DNA of 64,000 nt from Jannaschia sp. GRR-S6-38 (GTDB lineage Bacteria > Pseudomonadota > Alphaproteobacteria > Rhodobacterales > Rhodobacteraceae): the NCBI RefSeq assembly GCF_029853695.1, contig NZ_CP122537.1, positions 2,067,501 through 2,131,500 of the forward strand. Reading direction: 5' to 3'. The notes beneath the pieces are model-generated. The model made no database searches. It saw nothing but the letters and a program-made list of their open reading frames with translations, and was not told the origin of the DNA. The position numbers and the translations under genes were made by a program. This document shows positions 9,262 to 18,800 of the stretch, piece after piece (positions within the stretch are counted from its first letter, which is position 1; the number at the start of each line of letters is the position of its first letter).

Positions 9262-10209
9262 ATGCCGAAGACACTCCTGCCGGCGCTCGTCGCGGCGCTG
9301 CTCGTCCCGCTGGTATCCCCGGCATGGGCCCAGTCCGGGCCGGCGGTCGAGAGCCCGAACGCCAAGCTCAGCTTTGGGTTTTCCGCCGCGGAGGAGGATG
9401 CCGCGGGTGAAGGCGGCTTCGCGCTGGGCAGCGTGGCGGTGCCGTTGGGCCATAGCTTCGGGGCGCAGGTGGATCTGCTCGTCGACGACCAGGAAAATGC
9501 CACCGACCGGTTCGGCGCCTCGACCGGCGTCGCGCTGCATCTCTTCGCGCGAGATCCGTCCCGCTATCTGCTCGGCGTCTATGCCCATGCGATCGAGACG
9601 GACAGCATCTTCGGCGATATCGACGCGACCCGTTACGGGATCGAGGGCGAATACTACCTGGGCGATTTCACCTTCTCCGGCTTCTTGGGCCGCGACGACC
9701 TCTCGGGTGCCGGGATCGATGCGGATTTCGAGGCCATCGAGCTGTCGGCCGCGCGCTATCTCGGGACGATGACGGAGATCTCATTCGCGGGGACGCGGGC
9801 CTTCGACAACACCGACGCGGCGGTCGGGGTCGAGCATATGCTCGGCGCGGGGGCGGGAAACATGTCGCTTTTCGGCGAGCTGGGTTTCGGCGACAGCGGA
9901 ACGCGGCTGACGGCGGGTGTCTCAGTCTATCTCGGCAGCCGCGGCATGTCCCTGCGCGACATACACCGCCGCAACGACCCGCCGACGCGGATGCAGGCGC
10001 CGGGACTGATCCCGTTCCTCGAGTCGGCCTGTGCGCAACCCGAGATTTCAAGCCTCGCGATTGGTCAGGGCGGGTCCGACGAGGTCCTCGGCGTCCGCGA
10101 GCTGGACGGCCAAATCATGAGGAAGCCGCAGCCGACCCGACGCGAGGCCGGGTGCGGGCGCCGCGAGGCGCTGCTTTGGTTGCCTGAGCCCGATTTCGAA
10201 GCCAGGTGA
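9262..10209 (+). CDS. Exported beta-barrel-like outer-membrane protein
   Basis: It encodes 315 aa from the ATG at 9262, which follows GAGGAAGAGG; an upstream in-frame start at 9169 would place residues before the signal peptide and is rejected. The signal peptide is MPKTLLPALVAALLVPLV, ending SPAWAQS. Residues 30-250 alternate polar and non-polar residues with many Tyr/Phe and Gly (YGIEGEYYLGDFTFSGFLG), as in small porin-like barrels. The segment SLRDIHRRNDPP marks the end of the barrel. The last 70 or so residues are Arg- and Cys-containing and unlike the rest, so the true C terminus may be earlier. The function is unknown. Confidence 0.75.
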   Translation: MPKTLLPALVAALLVPLVSPAWAQSGPAVESPNAKLSFGFSAAEEDAAGEGGFALGSVAVPLGHSFGAQVDLLVDDQENATDRFGASTGVALHLFARDPSRYLLGVYAHAIETDSIFGDIDATRYGIEGEYYLGDFTFSGFLGRDDLSGAGIDADFEAIELSAARYLGTMTEISFAGTRAFDNTDAAVGVEHMLGAGAGNMSLFGELGFGDSGTRLTAGVSVYLGSRGMSLRDIHRRNDPPTRMQAPGLIPFLESACAQPEISSLAIGQGGSDEVLGVRELDGQIMRKPQPTRREAGCGRREALLWLPEPDFEAR

Positions 10210-10249
10210 ATCTGGGCGAGGGCCCGTGGCGCGCGGCGCGCTTCGCGGG

Positions 10250-11044
10250 CTAGCCCCGCACCGCCCGCGCTCCCGCCGACCCCGCGAAGCCGGCCGCCGC
10301 GACGGCGACGATGCTGGGGCCCGCGGGGGTGTCGAGCCAGACCGACAGGCCGAGCCCGCCCAGTGCCGCCGCGGCGCCGATCCCCATCGCCAGCGCGGCC
10401 ATGCGCTCGGGCGTGGCGGCGAAGGGACGCGCGGCGGCGGCGGGGATGAGCAGCATCGCCGAAATCAGGAGCGCGCCCACGACCTTGATCGCCACCGCCA
10501 CGGCGATGGCCAGCGCCAGCGTGAGCCAGAGCTGCTCGCGGCGCGCGTCGATGCCCGACGCGCGGGCGAGATCGGCGCCCAGCGTCGCGGTCAGGAGCGC
10601 ATTCCAGCGCCAGGTCAGCAGCCCGAGGATCGCGGCCGCGCCGCCCCAGATCAGCACGAGATCGAGGCCCTGCACCGACAGGATGTCGCCGAACAGGAAG
10701 GCCGTCAGGTCGATGCGCACACCCGGCAAGAAGGCGATCGCGACGAGGCCCAGCGCCAGCGCGGAATGCGACAGCACGCCCAGCACCGTGTCCGAGGCCC
10801 GCTCGCGCGCGGTCAGAAGCGTCACGCCCAGCGCCATGGCCAGCGCGACGACCAGCGCGCCCGCGGTGATCGAGATGCCGAAGCCGAGGCTCAGCGCCAC
10901 GCCCAGGATCGCGGCATGGGCGGTGGCGTCGCCGAAATAGGCCATCCGCCGCCAGACCACGAAGCAGCCCAGCGGCCCGGCCGCCAGCGCGACGCCCAAG
11001 CCCGCCAGCGCCGCGCGGATCACGAAGCCGTCCAGGAAGATCAC
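10250..11044 (-). CDS. znuB: Zinc ABC transporter permease ZnuB
   Basis: It encodes 264 aa with about eight hydrophobic segments and the family pattern near the N terminus (PLGCFVVWRRMAYFGDATAH), followed by AAILGVALSL. It forms the inner-membrane channel for zinc delivered by ZnuA and driven by ZnuC. Its start overlaps the end of znuC by 4 bp. The gene is the last of the zur-znuC-znuB unit and converges on the outer-membrane protein gene. Confidence 0.93.
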   Translation of the reverse strand: MIFLDGFVIRAALAGLGVALAAGPLGCFVVWRRMAYFGDATAHAAILGVALSLGFGISITAGALVVALAMALGVTLLTARERASDTVLGVLSHSALALGLVAIAFLPGVRIDLTAFLFGDILSVQGLDLVLIWGGAAAILGLLTWRWNALLTATLGADLARASGIDARREQLWLTLALAIAVAVAIKVVGALLISAMLLIPAAAARPFAATPERMAALAMGIGAAAALGGLGLSVWLDTPAGPSIVAVAAAGFAGSAGARAVRG

Positions 11045-11772
11045 TCGGCGGCCTCGTGATGGTGGTGGTCATGCGAATGCTCGTGCCGGTAGAGCGCCAG
11101 CGCGCCCTGCGTGCCGGTGCCGAAGAGCGCGCGGTATTCCGGGGCCGAGGCGACATGTTCGGGATGGCCTTCGCAGCAGACATGGCCATTGAGGCAGATG
11201 ACGCGGTCGGAGGCGGCCATGACGACATGCAATTCGTGGCTGACCATGACGACGGCGCAGCCGGTCTCGGCCCGGATCGCCTCGATCTGGCGGTAGAAGG
11301 CGGCGGAGCCGGGCTGGTCCAGCCCGCGGGTCGCCTCGTCGAGAAGCAGGATCTGGGGGCGGGCCAGGAGCGCCCGCGCCAGCAGAACACGCTGGAACTG
11401 CCCGCCGGACAGGTCGGCCATCTGGTGATCGGCCAGCGGCGCGGCGCCGGTCCGCTCCAGGGCGGCGGCGGTCTCGGCCGGGGGCGCGCGGTGCGGCAGC
11501 GACAGGAACCGACCCACCGTCATCGGCAGGGTCGCGTCGATATCGAGCTTCTGCGGCACGTAGCCGATGCGCAGCCCGCGTGCCCGCGACACGCGGCCCC
11601 GCTCGGGCCGGACGGCGCCGATCATCGCGCGCAGAAGGGTGGATTTGCCCGATCCGTTGGGCCCGACGATGGTGACGATCTCGCCGGGCGCGATGTCGAG
11701 CGCGACGTCATGCAGCACGCGCCGCCCGCCCAGCCGGACGGCCAGGCCGCGGACCGAGAGGAGGGCGCTCAC
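11041..11772 (-). CDS. znuC: Zinc ABC transporter ATP-binding protein ZnuC
   Basis: It encodes 243 aa from a GTG start at 11772, overlapping the zur stop in GTGA; upstream in-frame ATGs would run through zur and are rejected. The Walker A motif is GPNGSGKST, the signature is LSGGQFQRVLLARALL, and Walker B is ILLLDEATRGLD. The C terminus is a His-rich tail (HEHSHDHHHHEAAE), common in ZnuC and possibly metal-binding. It energises zinc import with ZnuB and ZnuA. Confidence 0.95.
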   Translation of the reverse strand: MSALLSVRGLAVRLGGRRVLHDVALDIAPGEIVTIVGPNGSGKSTLLRAMIGAVRPERGRVSRARGLRIGYVPQKLDIDATLPMTVGRFLSLPHRAPPAETAAALERTGAAPLADHQMADLSGGQFQRVLLARALLARPQILLLDEATRGLDQPGSAAFYRQIEAIRAETGCAVVMVSHELHVVMAASDRVICLNGHVCCEGHPEHVASAPEYRALFGTGTQGALALYRHEHSHDHHHHEAAE

Positions 11773-12242
11773 GCCTGCGGGTCCCGGCAGGCGGGGCAGA
11801 GCCCCTCGGCTTCCATCACCGCGCGCTCGACGGCGAAGCCGGCATCGGCGGCCAGTGGGGCCAGCGCGGCGCCGTCGGCGGGCGCCTCGGCCACGGCCTC
11901 GCAAGCGCGGCAGATCAGGAAGACGGGCGCATGCGGCTCGTCCGGGCAGTTGCAGGCGATGAAGGCATTCAGCCGCTCGATCCGGTGGGCGAAGCCATGC
12001 GCGGTCAGGAAATCCAGCGCGCGGTAGGCCGTGGGCGGCTGCGGGCGGCGGTCGCCGTCGCGCAGCTGTTCGAGGATCTCGTAGGCACCCAGCGCGCGAT
12101 GCTCGCGCAGCAGGATCTCGAGCACGCGGCGGCGGCCTTCGGTCAGCTGCAGCCCGTCCGCGGCGCAGCGCGCTTCGGCTGCGGCGAGCGCCGCGTCGAT
12201 GCAGCCGGAATGGTCATGGGTCTGGAAGCCGAGCGGGGTCAT
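11769..12242 (-). CDS. zur: Zinc uptake regulator Zur (Fur family)
   Basis: It encodes 157 aa. The N-terminal winged helix (TEGRRRVLEILLREHRALGA ... TAYRALDFL) is followed by a dimerisation domain with the structural Cys pairs CRAC and CPAC and a CNCP segment. It represses zinc uptake genes when zinc is bound. It is the first gene of zur-znuCB and is divergent from znuA. The 44-bp gap holds a dyad that probably controls both directions, so it should autoregulate. Confidence 0.93.
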   Translation of the reverse strand: MTPLGFQTHDHSGCIDAALAAAEARCAADGLQLTEGRRRVLEILLREHRALGAYEILEQLRDGDRRPQPPTAYRALDFLTAHGFAHRIERLNAFIACNCPDEPHAPVFLICRACEAVAEAPADGAALAPLAADAGFAVERAVMEAEGLCPACRDPQA

Positions 12243-12254
12243 GGGGTGGTTGAT

Positions 12255-12271
12255 ATGTTATACCATCACAT
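12255..12271. promoter_or_regulatory. Putative Zur operator between zur and znuA
   Basis: ATGTTATACCATCACAT is a 17-bp interrupted dyad containing the GTTATA core common in Zur boxes. It is nested in an outer 7-bp inverted repeat, GGTTGAT (12248-12254) and ATCAACC (12274-12280). The divergent genes are zinc genes, which supports the call. Confidence 0.72.
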
Positions 12272-12286
12272 CTATCAACCGGCGCC

Positions 12287-13258
12287 ATGATGATTCTGCG
12301 CGCGCTCCCCTTCCTCGCTCTCGCCACGCCTGCTTGGGCGGAGATTCCTCTCGTCGCGACCGATATCGCCCCGGTGCGATCGCTCGTCGCGCAGGCGATG
12401 TCGGGCCTGGGCGAACCCGAACAGGTGCTGCCCCCCGGCGGCTCGCCTCATGATTTCGCGCTGCGTCCCTCGCAGGCGCGGGCCCTGTCGCGGGCGGATG
12501 CGGTGATCTGGATCGGGCCGGAGCTGACGCCGGGCCTGGCCGAGGCGGTTTCCGCGCTGGGCGAGGGGGCGTCGCTGCCGCTTCTGTCCGTGCCGGGCAC
12601 GATCCTTCCGCAGCTGGCGGAGGGCGAGGCGCATGGCCACCACGGCGACGATCACGATGACCACGCCGAAACGCATGACGATCACGGCGACGACCACGAG
12701 GACCACGAGGACCATGCCGAGGCGCATGGTCACGATCACGGCGATTTCGACCCGCATGCCTGGCTCGACCCCGAGAACGGCAAGCTCTGGCTCGACGCGA
12801 TCGCCGCGCTGCTGGGCGCGCTCGATCCCGGGAACGCCGCGACCTATGCGGCGAACGCCGCCGCGGGCCGGCTGGAGATCGACGCCGCGGCCGCCCGCGC
12901 CGCGGCGCTGCTGGAGCCGGTGTCGGACCGGGCGTTCCTGTTGCGCCATGATGCCTATCGCGCCTTCGTGGACCATTTCGACCTGGCCTCCGCCGGGGCC
13001 ATCGCGGCGAGCGATGCGACCGAGGCCGGGGCCGCGCGCCTGTCCGAGCTGCGCGCCGCCGCGCGATCGGGCGAGGTGGTCTGCGTCTTCAACGAGGCGG
13101 GCGAATCGGACGCACCGGTGCGCACCGTGATCGAGGGCACGCCGGCCCGCAGCGCCACGCTCGACCCGCTGGGCACGCGGCTGGAACCGGGGCCCGCGCT
13201 CTATCCCCGCCTGATCGAGACCCTGGCCCGCGATATCGCCGCCTGCCTCGACGGCTGA
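12287..13258 (+). CDS. znuA: Periplasmic zinc-binding protein ZnuA
   Basis: It encodes 323 aa with a short signal peptide (MMILRALPFLALATPAWA). It belongs to the cluster A-I metal-binding solute-receptor family: His ligands are expected at PPGGSPHDF, FDPHAWLDP and LLRHDAYRAF, and the C-terminal Asp/Glu region follows. Between the first two is a His/Asp-rich loop (about residues 116-150, runs of HDDH and HEDH), which is typical of zinc rather than manganese receptors. It hands zinc to ZnuBC. It is transcribed divergently from zur across the putative Zur box. Confidence 0.95.
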   Translation: MMILRALPFLALATPAWAEIPLVATDIAPVRSLVAQAMSGLGEPEQVLPPGGSPHDFALRPSQARALSRADAVIWIGPELTPGLAEAVSALGEGASLPLLSVPGTILPQLAEGEAHGHHGDDHDDHAETHDDHGDDHEDHEDHAEAHGHDHGDFDPHAWLDPENGKLWLDAIAALLGALDPGNAATYAANAAAGRLEIDAAAARAAALLEPVSDRAFLLRHDAYRAFVDHFDLASAGAIAASDATEAGAARLSELRAAARSGEVVCVFNEAGESDAPVRTVIEGTPARSATLDPLGTRLEPGPALYPRLIETLARDIAACLDG

Positions 13259-13316
13259 GCCCCCCGCCCGCGCGGCGCGGGCGGCGAAGGGACTCGACAA
13301 GCGGAACACAAAGCGA

Positions 13317-13331
13317 GAACATTAGGGGAAC
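13317..13331. promoter_or_regulatory. LexA box (GAAC-N7-GAAC)
   Basis: GAACATTAGGGGAAC is the alphaproteobacterial LexA direct repeat (GTTC-N7-GTTC on the other strand). It lies 30 bp upstream of the imuA start. Another GAAC lies 13 bp further upstream. It marks the mutasome operon as an SOS gene set. Confidence 0.88.
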
Positions 13332-13360
13332 ATTGAAGCGATTCCCCGGGTTGCCGTGCC

Positions 13361-14020
13361 ATGCCGGACACCGATTCCGCCGCCGTCACCGAAGCCTTCT
13401 CGACCTCGCGCGATGCGGCGGGGACGGGGCTGGCGCTGGCGCAGATCGACCAGTCCGCGCCGCGCGGGCGGCCCGTCCTGTGGGTGCAGGACGCCCGCGC
13501 CGCGCAGGAGGCCGGGCTGCCCTCGGCCCGGGGTCTCGCCTCGCTGGGCCGGCCCGTGCTGCGGGTGGCCGTGGGCCGTGCGCTGGACGCGCTCTGGGCG
13601 ATGGAGGAGGGGCTGGAATGCAACGCGTTGTCCGCCGTCATCGGCGAGATCTGGGGCGATCCCAAGGCGCTGGACTTCACCGCGACCAAGCGGCTGGCGC
13701 TGCGCGCGCGCCGTTCGGGCGTCGGGCTGTGGCTGCTCAGGCCCGACGGGGGCGCGCAGCTTTCGGTCGCGCCCGAACGCTGGCGGGTGAGCGCCGCGCC
13801 CTCGGGAGGCAATGTCCTCGACCCGCGCGCGCCCGGCCGCGCCCGCTGGCGGGCCGAGCTGTTCCGCTCGCGCAAGGGCAAGCCCGGCGAATGGGTGGCC
13901 AGCCATGACCGCGCGGCGCATCGCCTCGATCTGGTTGCCGCGCTTCCCGATGGCGCGCTGGGAGAGGGTGCAGGCGTGCCTGCCGCGCCCCGATCCCGCG
14001 CCGTGGGAGGCGGCGGATAG
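13361..14020 (+). CDS. imuA: Mutasome accessory protein ImuA
   Basis: It encodes 219 aa. It resembles the ImuA/SulA-related proteins found before imuB in alphaproteobacteria: an N-terminal TSRDAAGTGLALAQI, a RecA-like region (GRPVLWVQDA ... ALWAMEEGLECNALSAVIGE) and the late WRAELFRSRKG.PGEW segment. No complete Walker A is seen. The 3' end overlaps imuB by 116 bp. It acts with ImuB and DnaE2 in damage-induced mutagenesis and is LexA-controlled through the box 30 bp upstream. Confidence 0.88.
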   Translation: MPDTDSAAVTEAFSTSRDAAGTGLALAQIDQSAPRGRPVLWVQDARAAQEAGLPSARGLASLGRPVLRVAVGRALDALWAMEEGLECNALSAVIGEIWGDPKALDFTATKRLALRARRSGVGLWLLRPDGGAQLSVAPERWRVSAAPSGGNVLDPRAPGRARWRAELFRSRKGKPGEWVASHDRAAHRLDLVAALPDGALGEGAGVPAAPRSRAVGGGG

Positions 14021-15515
14021 CGGACCCGATCACGCCGCGCCCCTGGTGCTGGCCGCCGAGGGGCGCCACGGTCCCGTCATCCACGCCGCCAACCCGGCCG
14101 CGCTGGCGGCGGGGGCCCAGCCCGGCGCGCGGGTCACCGATTTCCGCGGGCTGTGTCCGGACGTGCAGGTCCTGCCCGCCGACCTGCCCGGCGACGCGGC
14201 AGCCCTGGCGAAGCTCGCGCTCTGGTCGCGGCGCTGGTGCCCGTGGTCGGCCACCGACGGGGCCGACGGGCTGGTGCTGGACACCACCGGTTCGGCGCAT
14301 CTCTGGGGCGGCGAGGCGGGGATGCTGGACGACATGACCGCCCGGCTGGACGGGCTGGGCCAGGCGGCGCGGCTGGCCGTGGCCCCCACCCATGGCGCGG
14401 CCTGGGCCTTCGCGCGCTACGCCGAGAGCCCCGCGATCTGCCCGCCCGAGGCGCTGGAGGCGCGGCTGGCCCCGCTGCCCGCCGCCGCCCTGCGGCTGGA
14501 TGGCGAGACGCTTCTGGTGCTGCGGCGGCTGGGGCTGACGCGGGTGGGCGACCTGATGGCCATCCCCCGCGCCACGCTGGAGCGGCGCTTCGGCCGCGAC
14601 GGCAAGATGCTCGCCACGCCCCTGCGCCGTCTCGACCAGGCGCTGGGCCGCCTGCCGGAGCCGGTGGTCAGCCCGCCCCCGCCGCGCCGCTTCCGCACCG
14701 TCCGCCGCATGGCCGAGCCGGTGCTGGATCCGCAGCCCATGCTGCCCGAGGCGTTGGCCGCGCTGTGTGCCGAGCTGGCCCGCGCGGGTCAGGGCGCGCG
14801 CACGCTCCGGCTCGAGCTGTTCCGCGTCGACGGCGCCACCGCGCGCTTCGACGCCGGGACCGCGCGCGCCTCGCGCGATCCCGACCACCTGCGCCGCCTT
14901 CTGGAAAAGCGCTTCGACGGGCTCGACGCGGGCTTCGGCTTCGACATGCTGGCGCTCGAGGCGACGCGGGTCGAGGCGCAGGAGGCGGGCCAGGTCCGGC
15001 TCGACGGGGCGACCGAAAGCGACGTGGCACTGGCGACGCTGGTCGACCGGCTCTCGGCCCGGCTGGGGGCCCGCGCCGTGCAGGCCGCCGAGCTGCGCGA
15101 AAGCCACGTCCCCGAACGCGCCGAGGCCTGGGTGCCCGCGATGGACCGGCCCGAGCTTCTGGCCGCCGACCGTCTGGCGCCCGGGGGCCTGGGCGGCGGC
15201 GGGCTGGTCGCGCCCGCGCGCGAGCGTCCCGTCAAGATGCTGCCCGCGCCCGAGCGGATCGAGGTGCTCTATGCCGTCCCCGAGGGGCCGCCCGTCCGCT
15301 TCCGCTGGCGCAAGCGCCCCTACCGCATCCGCCGCCACCAGGGCCCCGAACGCATCGCGCCCGAATGGTGGCGCGACCGGCCCGGCACGCGGCTGCGCGA
15401 CTATTACAAGGTCGAGGTCGAGGGCGGCGCCCGCTACTGGCTGTTCCGCGAGGGGCTGGCGGGCGACGGGCGCGGCGGCGATCCCGACTGGTTCCTGCAC
15501 GGGCTCTTCGCATGA
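13905..15515 (+). CDS. imuB: Y-family-like mutasome protein ImuB
   Basis: It encodes 536 aa from the ATG at 13905 (MTARRIASIWLPRFPMARW); an in-frame ATG at 13812 gives an unrelated Arg/Pro-rich leader. The fold is that of a Y-family polymerase (fingers/palm followed by LRRLGLTRVGDLMAIPR, a helix-hairpin-helix), but the N-terminal catalytic Asp of true polymerases is replaced (SIWLPRF), as in ImuB, a clamp-binding scaffold without polymerase activity. It links the beta clamp, ImuA and DnaE2. It ends in FLHGLFA. Confidence 0.93.
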   Translation: MTARRIASIWLPRFPMARWERVQACLPRPDPAPWEAADSGPDHAAPLVLAAEGRHGPVIHAANPAALAAGAQPGARVTDFRGLCPDVQVLPADLPGDAAALAKLALWSRRWCPWSATDGADGLVLDTTGSAHLWGGEAGMLDDMTARLDGLGQAARLAVAPTHGAAWAFARYAESPAICPPEALEARLAPLPAAALRLDGETLLVLRRLGLTRVGDLMAIPRATLERRFGRDGKMLATPLRRLDQALGRLPEPVVSPPPPRRFRTVRRMAEPVLDPQPMLPEALAALCAELARAGQGARTLRLELFRVDGATARFDAGTARASRDPDHLRRLLEKRFDGLDAGFGFDMLALEATRVEAQEAGQVRLDGATESDVALATLVDRLSARLGARAVQAAELRESHVPERAEAWVPAMDRPELLAADRLAPGGLGGGGLVAPARERPVKMLPAPERIEVLYAVPEGPPVRFRWRKRPYRIRRHQGPERIAPEWWRDRPGTRLRDYYKVEVEGGARYWLFREGLAGDGRGGDPDWFLHGLFA

Positions 15516-15787
15516 GCGCCCTGTTTGACGCCCTGCGCCCATGGCCCCTGCCGGAGCCTCCGGCGGAGAGTGAGGCGCGCCCGGAGATCAATCTGCCGGA
15601 CCGGTCCCGGAGCCGCGTCGCGGGAGACGGAAGACGCCCGGTTCCGACGCCCCGCGCCCGGCATCAGCTTGGCGGCACGGGAGGCGGGGCGTCTTCCCCT
15701 GGCACGGCCATCGGCCCTTCGGCCTGTTCCGCGCGCCCCGGATGGCACGTTAACCTTAACGCGCGGTTTCCGGCGCCCGCCCCCCGT

Positions 15788-15851
15788 CTTCCTTTGGCCC
15801 GAAATACTTCGGGGGGAGTCCGGCTTCGCCGGATGGGGGGCCGGCCCCCCA
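15788..15851 (+). repeat. Dispersed intergenic palindromic repeat, copy 1
   Basis: It begins CTTTGGCCCGAAATACTTCG and continues into a G-rich hairpin region (GTCCGGCTTCGCCGGAT, then a GGGGGG/CCCCCC stem). The reverse complement of 51785-51850 follows the same plan nearly base for base, and 46522-46575 is a third, more diverged copy. It lies in the 352-bp gap between imuB and dnaE2, which otherwise shows no supported gene. Confidence 0.7.
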
Positions 15852-15867
15852 TTCCCGATCCGATCCC

Positions 15868-18800
15868 ATGCCCGACCAGCCGCTGACCCCCGACCGCCGG
15901 ACGCTGGATCCGGCCCAGGTCTTCACGCCCAACCCGCCGGCGCCCTTCGTCGAGCTGGGGCTTGCCTCGTGCTTTTCCTTTCTGCACGGCGCCTCGGACG
16001 CGGTGGACCTGGTCACCACCGCCTGGAAGCTCGGCTACGACAAGATCGGCATCGCCGACCGCAACTCCATGGCGGGCGTCGTCCGCATCCATGCCGAGGC
16101 GAAGGTGGTCGGTCTGCGCCCGCTAATCGGTACGCGGCTGATCCTGGCCTGCGGGGCGGAGTTCCTGGCCTATCCGCGCCACCGCGAAGGCTACGGCAAT
16201 CTCTGCGCGCTGATCTCGAAGGGCCGGATGCAGGCGCTGGACGGGTCCTGGCAGGCGAAGGGGCGCTGCGACATCGCGCTGTCCGATCTCGCCGCGCACC
16301 AAGCGGGCGTCACGCTGATCGCGGTGCCGGGCGCGGATCTGGACGCCTTCGCGGCCGATCTGCCGCGCCTTGTCCGCGCGCTGCCCGAGATGTCCCATGT
16401 CGCCGCCGCCCATCACTACCGCGGCGACGACGATGAACGCATCGCCCGGCTCGACCGGGTGGCGGGCGCGCGAGGTCTCAGGATCGTGGCCACCAACGAC
16501 GTGCTCTACCACCTGCCCGAACGCCGCCCGCTGCAGGACGTGATGACCTGCATCCGCGAGAAATGCACCCTGGCGCAGGCCGGCTTCCGCCTGAACCCCA
16601 ATGCCGAGCGGCATCTGAAGGGCCCCGAGGAGATGGCGCGTCTGTTCGCCCGCTGGCCCCATGCCCTGCGCGAAAGCCTGCGGATCGCGCGCGGCCTCGA
16701 CTTCTCGCTGGACGAGCTGCGCTACGAATATCCCGAGGACGACGTCCCCCGCGGCCGCACGCCCGATCAGCACCTGCGCATCCTGACCGAGGAGGGCGCC
16801 GCCCGCCGCTATCCGGACGGCGTGCCCGCCAAGGTCCGCGACGCCATCGAGAAGGAGCTGGCCTTCATCGCCGAGCGCGACCTCGCCCGCTATTTCATCA
16901 CCATCCAGGAGATCGTGGCCTATGGCCGGCGGCAGGGCATCCTTTGCCAAGGCCGCGGCTCGGCGGCGAATTCGGCGGTCTGCTTCTGCCTCGAGGTGAC
17001 CTCGGTCGACCCGGCCGAGCACGACCTGCTCTTCGAGCGTTTCCTGTCCGCCGAGCGCAACGAGCCCCCCGATATCGACATCGATTTCGAGCATGAGCGC
17101 CGCGAGGAGGTCATCCAGCACATCTACAACCGCTACGGCCGCGAGCATGCCGGGCTCTGCGCGACCGTCATCCACTACCGCCCGCGCATGGCGGTCCGCG
17201 AGGTGGGCAAGGTCATGGGGCTGAGCGAGGACGTGACCACGGCCATGGCGCGCACGGTCTGGGGCAGCTGGGGCTCGTCCACGGCCGACATGCACCTGGA
17301 GGATACGGGGATCAATCTGAAGGACCCGCTGATCCGCCGCACGATCCAGCTGACCGACCAGCTGATCGGGATGCCGCGCCATCTGGGCCAGCATGTCGGC
17401 GGCTTCATCCTGACCAACCAGCCACTGAACCGCACCGTGCCCATCGGCAACGGCGCCATGCCCGATCGCAGCTTCATCGAGTGGGACAAGGACGACATCG
17501 ACGCGCTGGGCATCTTCAAGATGGACGTGCTGGCGCTGGGGATGCTGACCTGCATCGCCAAGGCCTTCGCGCTTCTGCGCGACCATTACGACAAGCGGGT
17601 GACCCTGGCCTCGGTGCCGCGGGGCGACACGGCGACCTATGACATGCTCTGCCGAGGCGACTCCCTGGGCGTCTTCCAGGTCGAGAGCCGGGCGCAGATG
17701 GCGATGCTGCCCAAGCTCAAGCCGCGCGTCTTCTACGACCTAGTGATCCAGGTCGCGATCGTCCGCCCCGGCCCGATCCAGGGCGACATGGTGCATCCCT
17801 ATCTCAAGCGCCGCCGCTCGGGCGCGCGGATCGAATATCCCAAGCCCGCCCCCGAACACGGGCCCCCCGACGAGCTGGAGCGCATCCTCGGGCGCACGCT
17901 GGGCGTGCCGATCTTCCAGGAACAGGCGATGAAGATCGCCATCGTCGCCGCCGAGTTCTCGGGCGGGGAGGCCAACCAGCTGCGCAAGGCCATGGCCACC
18001 TTCCGCGCCAAGGGGCTGGTCAGCGACCACAAGACCCGCATGGTCGAACGCATGGTCGCGCGGGGCTACGACCGCGACTTCGCCACCCGCTGTTTCAGCC
18101 AGATCGAGGGGTTCGGTGAATACGGCTTCCCCGAAAGCCACGCGGCCAGCTTCGCGCATCTGGTCTATGTCTCGTCCTGGCTGAAATGCCACCATCCGGA
18201 CGTCTTCGCCTGCGCGCTGCTCAACGCGCAGCCGATGGGGTTCTACGCGCCCGCGCAGATCGTCGACATGGCGCAGAAATCCGGCGTGACCGTCCTGCCG
18301 GTGGACGTGAACTATTCCGACTGGGACAACCTGCTGGAGCCCACGGGCCCCGACGCTTTCGCCCTGCGGCTGGGCTTCCGCCAGCTTTCGGGGCTGCGCG
18401 CCGAGGAGCTGGCCCGGCTGGTGACCGCCCGCGACCGTCCCTTCGCCGGTGTTGAGGAGCTGCGCCGCCGCACGCGGCTGTCGAAGCGCGCGATCGAGAT
18501 CCTCGCCGCGGCCGACGCCTTCCGCTCCTGCGGGCAGGACCGGCGCGCGGCGCTCTGGGACGCGAAGGCGATCCGGTCGGGGCCGGACCTGCCGCTCTTC
18601 ACCCACGAGGACGCGCCCGACACGGGTCCCGAGCCCGCCCACAGCCTGCCCGCCATGCCGCTGCGCGAACATGTCGTGACCGATTACCAGACCGCGCGGC
18701 TGTCGCTGAAGGCGCATCCCGTGGCCTTCATGCGGCGCGCGATGGCGAAGGGGGGCTATACCCGCTCCGACGCGCTGCGGTCCCTGCGCTTCAACCAGAA

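Noticed and set aside
10065..11390. A 441-aa minus-strand frame across znuB and znuC
   Set aside because: Arg/Pro-rich shadow of two well-supported genes in another frame.
15743..15755. TTAACCTTAACG as a CtrA box
   Set aside because: The spacing is 2 bases rather than 7.
15512..15886. A 124-aa frame starting in the imuB stop (ATGA) before dnaE2
   Set aside because: The sequence becomes Pro/Arg/Gly-rich, crosses the palindromic repeat and overlaps dnaE2; no family resemblance.
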